From NCBI GenBank assembly GCA_017849585.1, contig JAFIGT010000027.1, forward strand, positions 1-64,000: DNA of 64,000 nucleotides. Direction: 5' to 3'. Shown here one piece after another: positions 11,937-21,700 of this stretch. The stretch is from Verrucomicrobium sp. GTDB lineage: Bacteria; Verrucomicrobiota; Verrucomicrobiia; Methylacidiphilales; UBA1321. The notes under the pieces are model-generated. The model was given only the letters and a program-made list of their open reading frames with translations. It had not been told where the DNA came from and did no database searches. A program made the translations under genes and the position numbers. Position 1 is the first letter of the stretch. Each line of letters starts with the position of its first letter.

Positions 11937-13979
11937 TTATTCCCGGCGTAACATTCTGACGCCGTAGGCCGGCAATGACAGCGCGCCCGTGACTGGCTGG
12001 TCGTTGAGCATGTCCCGGAGCGGGAAGGCGGGGGCGGGCAGAGTGACTTCGCGTGGATTGAAGTTCATGGCGAAGTAGAATTCGCCTTGGGCCGAGGCTC
12101 GTTTCTGGATATTGACTCCCTCCGGTAGCGGGAGGGGCCAGTTGGACTGAAGACCGATTCGCGCTGCGATGTCGCGCAGCAGGGCATGGGTGAATTTCTC
12201 CTCCACCCGGCAGGCGACATGATAGGCGCTGCCTTGTCCAAAACGATTTTCACTGAGGCTCGGTTCGCCCGCGTAGAATTCCGAGCCATAGACGGCCAGA
12301 GGAACGGCGGTTTCGAGATGCACCCGCTCGCAGATTTCGCGGGCGGCGAATTCGCCTTGCAGCGAGGGAAGTCCCTTCAGAGGGCGCACGATTACGGCGT
12401 CGTGATCATAGAGCGCATCGGTTTCTTCCACCCAGAGACCCAGCAGCTGGCGCATCGGTCCGGGAGCGCCACCGGCGAAAACGAGATCGTCCTGATCGAC
12501 GAGGCCGGTTACGGCGGAGGTGATGAGCGTGCCGCCGCGTTGCACGAAGGTTTCGAGTTTTTCAGCCATGCCGGGCTTGAGCATATAGAGCATCGGCGCG
12601 ACGACGAGTTGGTAGCGGTCGAGATTGGCGCTCTCATCCACGCAGTCGGTGGAGATGGAGAGATTCCAGAGGCCGCGGTAGTATTGCAGCACTTCCTCGA
12701 AGTAATTCTTTTTGTCTTGGCGCAGACCGTAGTAACCATCGATGGCCCAGCGATTGTTCCAGTCGTAGATCACGGCTGCGCGAGCGGGAACGAGGCTGCC
12801 GGGGAGTTGGGAAAGTTGGGAGAGCGTTTCGCCAAGCTGTGTGACATCGCGAAAGGTACGGGTGTTTTCATGCCCGCAATGATCCACAACGGCGCCGTGA
12901 AATTTCTCGCAGGAACCGCGGCTCTTGCGCCACTGGAAATATTGCACCGAGTCGGACCCGTGGGCGATGGCTTGCAGCGAGGAGAGCTGGTGCATGCCGG
13001 GCCGCTTGAGCTTGTTCACCTGCTGCCAGTTCACCTGGCTGGGCGTGCTTTCCATGAGGAGGAAGGGCTGATCCATCTTTAAGCAGCGGGTGAGGTCGTG
13101 CGTGAAGGCGGTCTCCGCGCCCATGGCGGCGTCGGAATGCGGATCGCTGTGCCAGCGGGGGTAGCTGTCCCAACTGACGATGTCGAGGTGACGCGCGAAC
13201 TCCGCATAATCGATGCCGGGAAACGCGCCCATGAAGTTCGTGGTGACGGGCGTTTTCGTGTCGAATTCGCGAATGGCCGCTACCTCGGCGTTGAAGAAGT
13301 TCACTGTCTGGTCGGTGATAAAACGTTGCCAGGCGAGATTCTGGCCGTGCACCCGGTCGCCACGCGAGGAGGGGGCGTCGATCTGATTCCAGTCGGTGTA
13401 GCGATGGCTCCAGAAAGAGGTCCACCACGCGGCATTGAGCGCGTCGAGGGTGCCGTAGCGGCGGCGCAGCCAGTCGCGAAAAGCGGATTGGCAGAGGTCG
13501 CAATGGCATTCGCCGCTGAACTCGTTGGAGATGTGCCAGAGGATGACGGAATCGTTCGCGCCGTAGCGTTCGGCGAGACGGCGGTTGATGGCGGCGACTT
13601 TCTCGCGATAGATGGGCGAGGTGAGGCAATGGTTGTGGCGCTGGCCGTAGAGATTGCGAATGCCCTGATCGTTGACCCGCAGAACCTCGGGGTAACGTTG
13701 CGACAGCCATGGTGGCCGCGCGCCGCTGGGTGTGGCGAGGACGGAGGCGATGCCGTTGCTGCTCAGGAGCCCGATCAATTCATCCATCCACGCGAAGTCG
13801 TAGCGGCCTTCCTCCGGCTCGAGATGCGACCATGAGAAGATGCCGATGGAGACGCAGTTGATGCGGGCCTTTTTCATCAGGCGGATGTCTTCGCGCCAGA
13901 CGTCGGGGGACCATTGTTCGGGATTGTAATCGCCTCCATGGAGGAGGTCTTTGATCGGGTGTTTCCAGGAAAGTGCCAT
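11937..13979 (-). CDS. Beta-galactosidase, glycoside hydrolase family 42
   Basis: The protein is about 680 aa and has the GH42 order: TIM barrel (GGDYNPEQWSPDVW, near residue 15), trimerisation domain (from about 390) and C-terminal beta domain. The acid/base is E153 in WHISNEFSGEC and the nucleophile E310 in LLMESTPSQVNW. The Cys cluster ECHCDLC fits the zinc site of many GH42 enzymes. I chose ATG at 13979 (MALSWKHP), because the 24-residue extension upstream does not resemble the family and overlaps the operator at 14033. No signal peptide is visible, so it acts on imported oligosaccharides. The nearby LacI gene (14313) is the likely regulator. Confidence 0.92.
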   Translation of the reverse strand: MALSWKHPIKDLLHGGDYNPEQWSPDVWREDIRLMKKARINCVSIGIFSWSHLEPEEGRYDFAWMDELIGLLSSNGIASVLATPSGARPPWLSQRYPEVLRVNDQGIRNLYGQRHNHCLTSPIYREKVAAINRRLAERYGANDSVILWHISNEFSGECHCDLCQSAFRDWLRRRYGTLDALNAAWWTSFWSHRYTDWNQIDAPSSRGDRVHGQNLAWQRFITDQTVNFFNAEVAAIREFDTKTPVTTNFMGAFPGIDYAEFARHLDIVSWDSYPRWHSDPHSDAAMGAETAFTHDLTRCLKMDQPFLLMESTPSQVNWQQVNKLKRPGMHQLSSLQAIAHGSDSVQYFQWRKSRGSCEKFHGAVVDHCGHENTRTFRDVTQLGETLSQLSQLPGSLVPARAAVIYDWNNRWAIDGYYGLRQDKKNYFEEVLQYYRGLWNLSISTDCVDESANLDRYQLVVAPMLYMLKPGMAEKLETFVQRGGTLITSAVTGLVDQDDLVFAGGAPGPMRQLLGLWVEETDALYDHDAVIVRPLKGLPSLQGEFAAREICERVHLETAVPLAVYGSEFYAGEPSLSENRFGQGSAYHVACRVEEKFTHALLRDIAARIGLQSNWPLPLPEGVNIQKRASAQGEFYFAMNFNPREVTLPAPAFPLRDMLNDQPVTGALSLPAYGVRMLRRE

Positions 13980-14312
13980 AGAGGTCAAAAAGTCGGAGTG
14001 AAAGAGAGGGTTAGCGTCCGCGAGCATGAAATATTGCAAACATAGTTGCAATAATAATCAAAAACGAAACGGGGAAGTGGAGAGAAAAAAATACTGTCGA
14101 CAAAGCTCTACAAGAATCGACCGCCTCTGTTGGGTGTCGAGGTCGGTGTCGACGAGAATCGTGAGGAATGTGAAATTTGAGATCGGAGATTTCAAATGAG
14201 CAGAGACCAGGCATGCGTCCAGTTTTAGCACAGAATGAGCCCGAGCGTTTGCGTTAGGTGAGCTAGGTTCGCTGCGTGTGCGATATTTTTGCGATCTGGG
14301 CTCGCTGAGGCG
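13980..14312. other. Regulatory intergenic region of the GH42 gene
   Basis: This 333-bp stretch lies between the GH42 start and the end of the LacI gene, both on the minus strand. It holds the dyad at 14033-14052 and an A-rich run near 14060-14090 that could carry the GH42 promoter. No gene is seen. Confidence 0.5.
14033..14052. promoter_or_regulatory. Operator-like dyad upstream of GH42
   Basis: ATTGCAA-ACATAG-TTGCAAT is a perfect 7-bp inverted repeat with a 6-bp spacer, 54 bases upstream of the GH42 start. Size and symmetry suit a LacI-family dimer, and the lacI-type gene at 14313 is adjacent. Confidence 0.5.
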
Positions 14313-15311
14313 CTAAGCGGGCGGCGCGGTGGTCGCACCGGGCAGCCATTGGGGGGCGATTTTTTGTGAGGGAATGAATTCCGAGGGTTTCTGGATTTTT
14401 CGCATCAGCATCTTCACCGCGCCCGCACCAACGGCTGCGAAGTCATTCTTCATCGTGGAAAAAGCCACACCGACTGTGTCGGCCGGAAAGTCGTGGATCG
14501 CGATAATCGAGAGATCCTGCGGGACGCGAATATGGAGCTCCATCGCGGCGGAGAAAATGGCGTAGGCCTCGTGATCCCGGTAGGTGATGACGGCGCTGGG
14601 TCGATTGGAGGACTCGAGCCATTTTTTCACGATCGGATAACGGTCCGGTCGCGGCACGAGCCGGGTGAGCGGATTGAGCGGCAGATCCTGCGTCAGCATC
14701 GTTTCCGCATAGCCATCGTAGCGATCCTGACCGCTGTAGTGCTGATTGCGCGTGAGGTCGACGTAACCGATGCGGCGGTGGCCCATCTCGATGAGGCGGC
14801 GAGTGGACTGTGCGGCGGCCTCGATGTCGTCGGGATAAACGCTGTCGACTTCGAGCTTCGCGTTCATCCAGACCGATGGCACGCGGTAATCGCGGATCAG
14901 GTCAACCATGCGGAGCGGGAAATTGTGGGTGTAGTTGATCAGCAAGCCGTCCGACGACCAGCGGCGCAGGGCTTCGTGGATGAACTCTTCGTTGATCAAT
15001 TCCTGGTCCGGGGAACCGATGAGGCTGAGCTGCGTCTGCTGTTCGCGCGCCTCGGCCACAATGCCGGGAATCAATTCGTAGGGCAGATAACTGTGCTGGT
15101 AACGCATGCTCAGCAGGAGCGAAATGCAACCAAAGCGGCCGGTGCGGATGGCCTGCGCGGAGTTGTTGTGGCGATAGCCGAGCTTGATCGCCTCCCGCTG
15201 GATGCGGGAGCGGGTTTCCTCCGCCATCTTGCCGGTGCCGCGCAAGGCCATGGAAACCGTGGCTTGGCTGATGCCGAGTTGCCGGGCGATTTCACTTTGG
15301 GTGGCGATCAT
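14313..15311 (-). CDS. LacI-family transcriptional regulator
   Basis: The first 25 residues (QSEIARQLGISQATVSMALRG) are the LacI helix-turn-helix, followed by the hinge and a periplasmic-binding-protein-like ligand domain (GHRRIGYVDLTRNQHY, VPQDLSIIAIHDFPAD). The length of 332 aa is normal. It sits directly upstream of the GH42 and GH2 beta-galactosidase genes on the same strand and probably represses them until a galactoside-derived effector binds. The effector is inferred. Confidence 0.9.
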   Translation of the reverse strand: MIATQSEIARQLGISQATVSMALRGTGKMAEETRSRIQREAIKLGYRHNNSAQAIRTGRFGCISLLLSMRYQHSYLPYELIPGIVAEAREQQTQLSLIGSPDQELINEEFIHEALRRWSSDGLLINYTHNFPLRMVDLIRDYRVPSVWMNAKLEVDSVYPDDIEAAAQSTRRLIEMGHRRIGYVDLTRNQHYSGQDRYDGYAETMLTQDLPLNPLTRLVPRPDRYPIVKKWLESSNRPSAVITYRDHEAYAIFSAAMELHIRVPQDLSIIAIHDFPADTVGVAFSTMKNDFAAVGAGAVKMLMRKIQKPSEFIPSQKIAPQWLPGATTAPPA

Positions 15312-15430
15312 GCATTTCTCAGTTGAAACTTTATAACCTTATAATCTTGGAATTACTCTTTGGCAAGCATGAATATAACTTCCTATAACCATCGAGAAAT
15401 GAGAGGGAATCGAGGGGTGAATTTCTACGG

Positions 15431-15457
15431 TTGACGGAAATAGGTTTTACGTATAAT
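15431..15457 (+). promoter_or_regulatory. Candidate sigma-70 type promoter for the prepilin gene
   Basis: TTGACG (15431-15436) and TATAAT (15452-15457) are separated by 15 bases, shorter than the usual 17. The -10 hexamer is perfect and lies 22 bases upstream of the ATG at 15480. Confidence 0.4.
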
Positions 15458-15479
15458 CTAATCCATATTCCGAGGCGAT

Positions 15480-16112
15480 ATGTCCACTTTCTCCCCACGC
15501 AGGTTATCGGCCTTCACCTTGACGGAGCTTCTCGTCGCGGTGGCGATCATCAGCGCCTTGGCTGCGTTTCTGATTCCGGCGTTGAGTACGGCATTTGAGC
15601 GGTCGCGCTCGACGAAATGCCTCGGGCATTTGCGGCAGCTCGCGTTGGGGATGAGTCAATATGCGGACGAGCACAACAATCAGTTTCCACTGGGTGGCAA
15701 CGATGCGAGCTCGGTCGGCGCGTCGGCCTGGTATTTCGCGATCGCTCCGTACATGGGGATTGCCGACGGCGAGATGGGGCTCGCCCCTAAGCCGCGCGCG
15801 GTGGGGCCGTTCCTTTGCCCTTCGTTCAAACCATTGGAAAACCGGGCGGCCTCGTACGGGATCAATATCTACATGATGAATCTCTATTCGCCGTGGCGGT
15901 ACAAACGGCTGGTCTGCCCGAACCCGGCAGGAACGATTCTGATCGGCGAGAAGAATTACAACACAGATCAAGTCTACCCCACGGGTGCGTCGGCGCGGTC
16001 GGCCGTGGAGAAGCGGCATCTCGATGGGGCGAATTACGTGATGGTCGATCTCCACGCGGAGTACATCGCGGGCGATCTGCCAGCGACCGATTCGCGGTGG
16101 AAGTGGTGGTAG
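15480..16112 (+). CDS. Prepilin-type N-terminal cleavage/methylation domain protein (DUF1559-like)
   Basis: A short leader ends in the class III prepilin motif AFTLTELLVAVAIISALAAFLIPAL, where the peptidase would cut before F and the Glu is at +5. The rest is the secreted pseudopilin domain with ECM-like GxCPS-type Cys (PFLCPSF) and the C-terminal RHLDGANYVMVDLH motif typical of the very large Planctomycetes/Verrucomicrobia pseudopilin families. The product is 210 aa. It precedes a PEP-CTERM protein and hydrolases in the same direction, as is common for verrucomicrobial polysaccharide loci. Its specific role is unknown. Confidence 0.85.
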   Translation: MSTFSPRRLSAFTLTELLVAVAIISALAAFLIPALSTAFERSRSTKCLGHLRQLALGMSQYADEHNNQFPLGGNDASSVGASAWYFAIAPYMGIADGEMGLAPKPRAVGPFLCPSFKPLENRAASYGINIYMMNLYSPWRYKRLVCPNPAGTILIGEKNYNTDQVYPTGASARSAVEKRHLDGANYVMVDLHAEYIAGDLPATDSRWKWW

Positions 16113-16157
16113 CCGATTCCCTTTTGAAACCAGAAAACACAAAGCAAGAGGAAGAGA

Positions 16158-17021
16158 ATGAAACAACAAGTGATACTCATGGCGGCAGCATTATTGCTGA
16201 TTGGCGCGACGCCGGTTTGGTCGCAGTTTAGCACCGGGTTTGAAACGAGTAGTGGCTACGGAGGGAACGCGACAACGGTGGTGGGCGTGCAGGATGTCAA
16301 TGCGCCGGCTTCATCGACTTGGTCGAATGTGTCGGGTTTTACCGGAGGGGGCGCGGTCACTTCCTCCACCGTGAATCCTCGTTCGGGTGCGCAGGCGTTG
16401 CGGTTGTACGATAGCTCGGCGAGTTCCGGGACCGGCGTGGAGTTGAATCTGGCGGGGACGACGGGTCTGAGTCTCGCCAATCCGTTCACCATCAAATTCT
16501 CCTGGGCGTATAGCGGTGTGGGTGGAACGTCGGGGCCGGCGCTCAATGCCTGGTTCGGGACCGATAGCAACAGCACATCGGCCAAGGACTGGATGCATGT
16601 GAACTATGACACGAGTAACGATTACCTCGGAATTTATCTGGGTAATTCGTTGGGAACGACGTCCACATTGATCACGCTGGCCAAGTTCGCGGATCTCGCG
16701 AGCACGGGCAGTTATGTGAGTTGGAGTCTGACGATCGATCCGACGAGTCATGTCTATACGAATGTGACCTTGAGCGGTGATCTGGGTTCGGTCGATGTGA
16801 CAAGTCTGGTAGCGGCGTACAATTCCGGAACGCTGCCGTGGAGAAGCAATACGGCGGGCGATCCGGCTTCGATCCTGTGGTTTAGCACCGGCGGCGCGGC
16901 GACGATCACGGCCTTTGTCGATGAAGTGTCGATTTCCAATGTGCCCGAGCCCTCATCCATGGCGTTGATTGGATTGAGCCTGTGCACGCTGGCGGGGCTC
17001 ATGCGCCGACGTGTTTCGTAA
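16158..17021 (+). CDS. PEP-CTERM sorting domain surface protein
   Basis: A signal peptide (MKQQVILMAAALLLIGATPVWS) is followed by a Ser/Thr/Gly-rich beta-rich domain of about 240 residues resembling a jelly-roll or concanavalin-like fold. The C-terminus is VPEPSSMALIGLSLCTLAGLMRRR, a textbook PEP-CTERM signal (PEP motif, hydrophobic helix, Arg cluster) recognised by an exosortase. AAGAGGAAGAGAATG supplies a good ribosome-binding site. The function of the exported domain is unknown; binding of a polysaccharide is a guess from the neighbours. Confidence 0.85.
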   Translation: MKQQVILMAAALLLIGATPVWSQFSTGFETSSGYGGNATTVVGVQDVNAPASSTWSNVSGFTGGGAVTSSTVNPRSGAQALRLYDSSASSGTGVELNLAGTTGLSLANPFTIKFSWAYSGVGGTSGPALNAWFGTDSNSTSAKDWMHVNYDTSNDYLGIYLGNSLGTTSTLITLAKFADLASTGSYVSWSLTIDPTSHVYTNVTLSGDLGSVDVTSLVAAYNSGTLPWRSNTAGDPASILWFSTGGAATITAFVDEVSISNVPEPSSMALIGLSLCTLAGLMRRRVS

Positions 17022-17040
17022 TCAGAAAGACGCAAGCTGT

Positions 17041-18105
17041 ATGACAACGCAACCGGTTCCGATTTTACGCGGTATGAGTTTTGGCTATCTGGCCAAGCGC
17101 GGGTATTATTCCTCTCCCCAAGGCTTGGCGCAGGTGGAGCTCATGGCCGAGCGGGGCGTGACCTCCGTGGCGCTGATGGCGAGCGTGATGCAGGACACGT
17201 TCCATAGCACGCGGCTCTATCAGGACTTCCATTTCACGCCGTCCGATTACGAACTGGAGAAGATCATCGACCGCTTTCACGAGCGCGGCATCAGCGTGAT
17301 GCTCAAGCCGATGGTGGAGTGCGCGGACAGTTCGTGGCGCGGGAATATCAATTTTCCGGACGACAATCAGCAGATTCAGGGGCGTCGCACCGATTACTGG
17401 GACCCGTGGTTCCGCAGCTTGCGCGAGAGCGTGGAGCATTACGGACGGCTGGCGCAGCGCACCGGTTGCGAACACTATTGCATCGGCTGCGAATTGCTCA
17501 ACGCGGAGCAGCCCGTCCATAGCCAGCGGTGGGAGCCGGTCGTGGAAGCGGCGCGGGAAGTGTACCGGGGCATTCTCGGTTACGATTCGATGCCGCAGAC
17601 GCTGGAGTTACCGGAGATTCCGGCGTGGTACCGGCTGCTCGATGAAATTTGCGTGAGCTATTACATCTCCGCCGCGCAGCGGCCCGGCGTATCGGTCGAG
17701 GAGATGGTGGCGAATCTCAAGCCCTCGGTGCTGCACTTGCGGCAGCTCGCGAAGAAGGTGAACAAGCCGATCATTTTCGGTGAAGCGGGGTGCCGGTCCG
17801 TTTCGGGCGGCGCGATTGTTCCCTCGGAATATCGCACCAGCGGCGCGTACGATGCGAAGGAGCAGGCGAACTATGCTGAAGCGATGTGCCGCTCTTTCTG
17901 GGAGGAACCGTGGTGGGGCGGACTCTATTGGTGGAAGTGGGACGAGCAACAGAATCGTCCGCATTATGAAATCGATCCCGCAGGGAGCACAGGCTGGACC
18001 GTTCTCGGCAAACCGGCCGAAGCGGTGTTGCGCCGCTGGTTTGAGCGGCCGGAACGGCGCGAGGAATCGATGACGAAAACCGCTTCCGTGGCAGGACGCT
18101 TATGA
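17041..18105 (+). CDS. Glycoside hydrolase, GH113-like TIM barrel
   Basis: A 354-aa cytoplasmic TIM-barrel protein resembling GH113 beta-mannanase-type enzymes. RGMSFGYLAKRGYY opens strand 1. The acid/base candidate is E151 in YCIGCELLNAE and the nucleophile candidate E248 in IIFGEAGCRS. YWWKWDEQ near the end lines the active site. An in-frame GTG at 17011 overlaps the PEP-CTERM gene, so ATG at 17041 is preferred. It overlaps the next gene by ATGA, indicating translational coupling. Substrate is not certain; a mannose- or glucose-containing glycan is expected for the family. Confidence 0.75.
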   Translation: MTTQPVPILRGMSFGYLAKRGYYSSPQGLAQVELMAERGVTSVALMASVMQDTFHSTRLYQDFHFTPSDYELEKIIDRFHERGISVMLKPMVECADSSWRGNINFPDDNQQIQGRRTDYWDPWFRSLRESVEHYGRLAQRTGCEHYCIGCELLNAEQPVHSQRWEPVVEAAREVYRGILGYDSMPQTLELPEIPAWYRLLDEICVSYYISAAQRPGVSVEEMVANLKPSVLHLRQLAKKVNKPIIFGEAGCRSVSGGAIVPSEYRTSGAYDAKEQANYAEAMCRSFWEEPWWGGLYWWKWDEQQNRPHYEIDPAGSTGWTVLGKPAEAVLRRWFERPERREESMTKTASVAGRL

Positions 18106-18689
18106 GAAAAGTAGTCTGGTTATTATGGATGTTGGTTTGGCTGCCTGCCTTGCAGGCCGATGAGCGCGACGACGCGCGAATTGATCTCATCGCGGAGAAA
18201 GACCAGATCGAAATCGTCGTGCAGAAAATGTCGGAAGGCGGGACGAGCCGCCACGCCGACTGGCGCAAGGAATTGGCTCCGTATTATATCGCGGCGGTTT
18301 TTCCGGCGAGCAAGGAATGGAAGACGGGCTTCATCAACTTTCTGCCAAAAGGTGCGGGCAAGGTGGTGTTGAATCTCGCCGGGCCGAACATCAAGGGGAA
18401 AAACAAGATTCCCGAGAACATCTGGATCGCCTATGATGATATCAAGGTCGAGGGAGCCGCGCTCGAAAACGGCAGCTTTGAATCGCTGCACCCCAGCGGC
18501 CAGCCGAAGGGTTGGCACATGCCGCCGTATCAGACGGACATCGTGGGGTCGGTGAAAAAAGGCGGCGCTCCCGAGGGGCTGAACTACGTCGTCGTATGGC
18601 ACAATTCCCGTTACGCGCAGGCTTTGACCGTGACCGAGGGCAAACCCGTGACGTTGACGTTTCGCTATCGGCTCGAGCCCGAGTCGTAA
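18102..18689 (+). CDS. Secreted protein of unknown function, CBM-like
   Basis: A signal peptide (MRKVVWLLWMLVWLPALQA) precedes about 175 residues of predicted beta-sandwich. Features such as GAALENGSFESLHPSGQPKGWHM and VWHNSRYAQALTVTEGKPVTLTFRY resemble carbohydrate-binding modules of the CBM4/9 type (N-G-x-F-E ... P-x-G-W). No catalytic motif was recognised. The start overlaps the stop of the GH113-like gene, and the large tandem GH5-like gene follows 29 bases downstream, so it likely takes part in the same glycan system. Confidence 0.65.
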   Translation: MRKVVWLLWMLVWLPALQADERDDARIDLIAEKDQIEIVVQKMSEGGTSRHADWRKELAPYYIAAVFPASKEWKTGFINFLPKGAGKVVLNLAGPNIKGKNKIPENIWIAYDDIKVEGAALENGSFESLHPSGQPKGWHMPPYQTDIVGSVKKGGAPEGLNYVVVWHNSRYAQALTVTEGKPVTLTFRYRLEPES

Positions 18690-18718
18690 TTTTTCATTTT
18701 CCCTTTTTTTCACTTTTT

Positions 18719-21700
18719 ATGCTGCGTTCCTGTTTCGTTCTGCTGACTTTTCTGTTCACCCTGACTCTGGCGGCGCGCGCCGCAGAAGCGGCGGCGGACA
18801 CGGCGCAAAAAATGTTTCCCTTCGTGCTGCCGTGGGATGACAGTTCCGAGTCGGTCGCGAATGTGAGCGGCTGGTTGGAGAAACCGGCAGGTCGGGATGG
18901 TTTTGTCCGGGCGGAGAACGGGCACCTCGTCGTCACGAAGTCGGATGGTACGACAAAGCGGATGCGGTTGCTCGGGGTGAACCTGTGTTTCGGGTCGAAC
19001 TTCCTCGATCATGCGACGGCGGAAAAAGTCGCAGCGCGGATGGCGAAGTTCGGCATCAATTGCGTACGGTTCCATCACATGGACAAGGAGAGCGCACCGC
19101 GTGGGATTTTCCTGCCGGACGGTTTCACGCTCGATCCGGCGCAACTGGACAAGCTGGATTACTTCATCGCGCAGTTGAAGGAGCGCGGTATTTACGCGGA
19201 TCTGAATCTCAAGGTTTCGCGCACCTACCCCGAGTTCAAGGACATCAAGGAACTGCCCCGGATGCACAAGGGAGTGGACTTGTTCAATCGCGCGATGATC
19301 GACCGGCAGAAGCAATATGCGCGTGATTTGCTCACGCATGTGAATCCCTACACGAAGCTGGCGTACGTGGATGATCCCGCCGTCGCCATTGTGGAGATCA
19401 ACAACGAGAACGGCCTGATCAGCACATGGTGGGAGAAAAAACTGGATGCGCTGCCCGAACCGTTCGCGGGGCAACTGCGCGACTTGTGGACCGCGTGGCT
19501 GACGCGCCGTTACGAGTCGCTGGAGAAAGTGACGGAAATTTACAAGGGCGCGCGCCCGTTTGAGATCAAGGAGGGCAAGGCCTCGCTGATCGCGAAGTCG
19601 ACTTTCTCGCGTCAGCCGGAAGTGGTGCAAATCGATTGGATGCGTTTCCTCTGGGAAACAGAAGCTGCGTATTGGCGCGAGATGACGGCCTATTTGAAAA
19701 CCGAGCTCAAGGTGCGCTCGCTGCTCATCGGCACACAGCTCGGTGCGTACAGCGTCTTCCCGATCCAACAGGAAATGGATGTGGTCGATGTGCACACGTA
19801 TTGGAAACATCCCGATTTGCCGACGCCGGGGGATTACAGTGTCTGGTCGGTCGGTCCCGAATCGATGCTCGAGGATGACGACGGCGGCACCGTGCCGATC
19901 ATGGCGACGCGGCGGGTGGCGGGAAAACCGTACGTCTGCACGGAATACAATCACGTCACGCCCAACCCGTATGGCGCGGAGGGATTTCTCCTCGGCACGG
20001 CCTACGCGGCATTGCAGGATTTCGACGGGCTTTTCGCGTTCGCGTACTCACATTATCCGGATAAAATAAGCGCGGGAAAAATTCCCGGCTTTTACGACAT
20101 CGACCAGCATCCGCTGAAGATGGCGACGCTGCCGATTGCGGCGGCGCTCTTCGTGCGGGGCGATGTGAAACCGGCGGTGGGAGAATCGTTCACCGCTATT
20201 TCGTTGGACGCGGCTATTCGCGCGGCTTGCCAATCCGGGACGCGCGTCGGGGGTAACGAATTTGGCGTGTCGCCGTTGGAATCGCTCCGGCAACGAACGT
20301 CGGTGCGGTTGGCGGAGGATGACGCGAAATCGGCCAAACCATCGCGCTCGACGGAGAAGTTGGGTGCGGAACCGATTGTCTCCGATACGAAGGAATTGAA
20401 GTGGACGCCGGTCACTGGCGCGAAGAGCGTGTTCAGTCTCGAAACCGAGCGCTCCCGCGCGTTGCTGGGTTTTTCCGATGGAAAGACGATCACCCTCGGT
20501 ACGCTCACTTTTGAACCAAAAAATAATCTCATGGGCTGGTCCGTGCTGGCGCTCGCGGCGATGACGGGTGAAGGGATGGACAAGCCGGGGCGTTATCTCC
20601 TCGTCGCTTGCGGCAAGGCGGAGAACACCGCGCAGGTGTGGAAGGATGCGAAGATGAATTCGCTCAAGGCGTGGGGCCATGCGCCGTCGCTCGTCGAGGG
20701 CGTGGAAGCGGCGTTCCGCTGGAAGCTTCCGGCTCGATCGGTTAAAATGTGGGCGCTGGATGAAAAAGGCGCGAGGAAAGAGGAAGTGCCGGTCAACACC
20801 GACGCTGGCGGTCTCCACGCTTTCGCCATTGGGCCGCAGTACCGCACCATCTGGTACGAGATCGAAATCCTGAGTCCACAAATCACGCCGCCCGCCACGG
20901 CCTACACGGCTCCCACCGCGAAGGAGCGTCAACCCGTGCCGAAGGGACAGGAATTGTTTCCGTTTGTGTTGCCGTGGAATGACGCCTCGCCCGGCGTGAC
21001 CGATTACAGCAGTTGGAACGCGACCCCGGCGGGGAAGTCCGGTTTCGTGCGCGCGCAGGGGGAACATCTGGTGGTGGATCAGGACCAGCGCATCAAATTT
21101 TTTGGCGTGAATTTTTCCTTTGCCGCGAATTTTCCCGCCAAGGAAGAGGCCACGCAAGTCGCGGCGCGACTGGCGCGCTTTGGCATCAATGCCGTGCGGT
21201 TCCATCACATGGATCTATATCCGGCCCCGCGCGGGATTTGGCAGAAGGACATCAAGACGATTGATCCAGCGCAACTCGACCGGCTGGATTTTCTCTTCTC
21301 GCAGCTCAAGGCGAAGGGCATCTACGGGAATATCAATTTGCACGTCAGCCGCACCTATCCCGACTTGCCGCCACGCGACAAGACGCCGCGGTTTGACAAG
21401 GGGCTGGACCTGTTCATGCCGCAGATGATCGAGTTGCAGAAAGACTATGCGCGGCAATTGTTGCTGCACAAAAATCCGTATACTGGACTGCGCTATGTCG
21501 ACGATCCCGCCGTCGCGTTTGTGGAGATCAATAACGAGAACAGCCTCTTCAGCCGCTGGTGGGAGGCGAAGCTCGACGAGATGCCGTCGTTTTATGCGGA
21601 GGAACTCACCCGGCAGTGGGCCCAATGGAAAACGGGTCATGCGCCGAAGAGCGTGACGTTGCCGGGGAATTGGATTTCCAAGAAGGAATACGATGCATTG

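Noticed and set aside
18710-21208. Long minus-strand frames over the tandem GH5-like gene
   Set aside because: Arg/His-rich translations with no family features, antisense to a gene with intact catalytic motifs.
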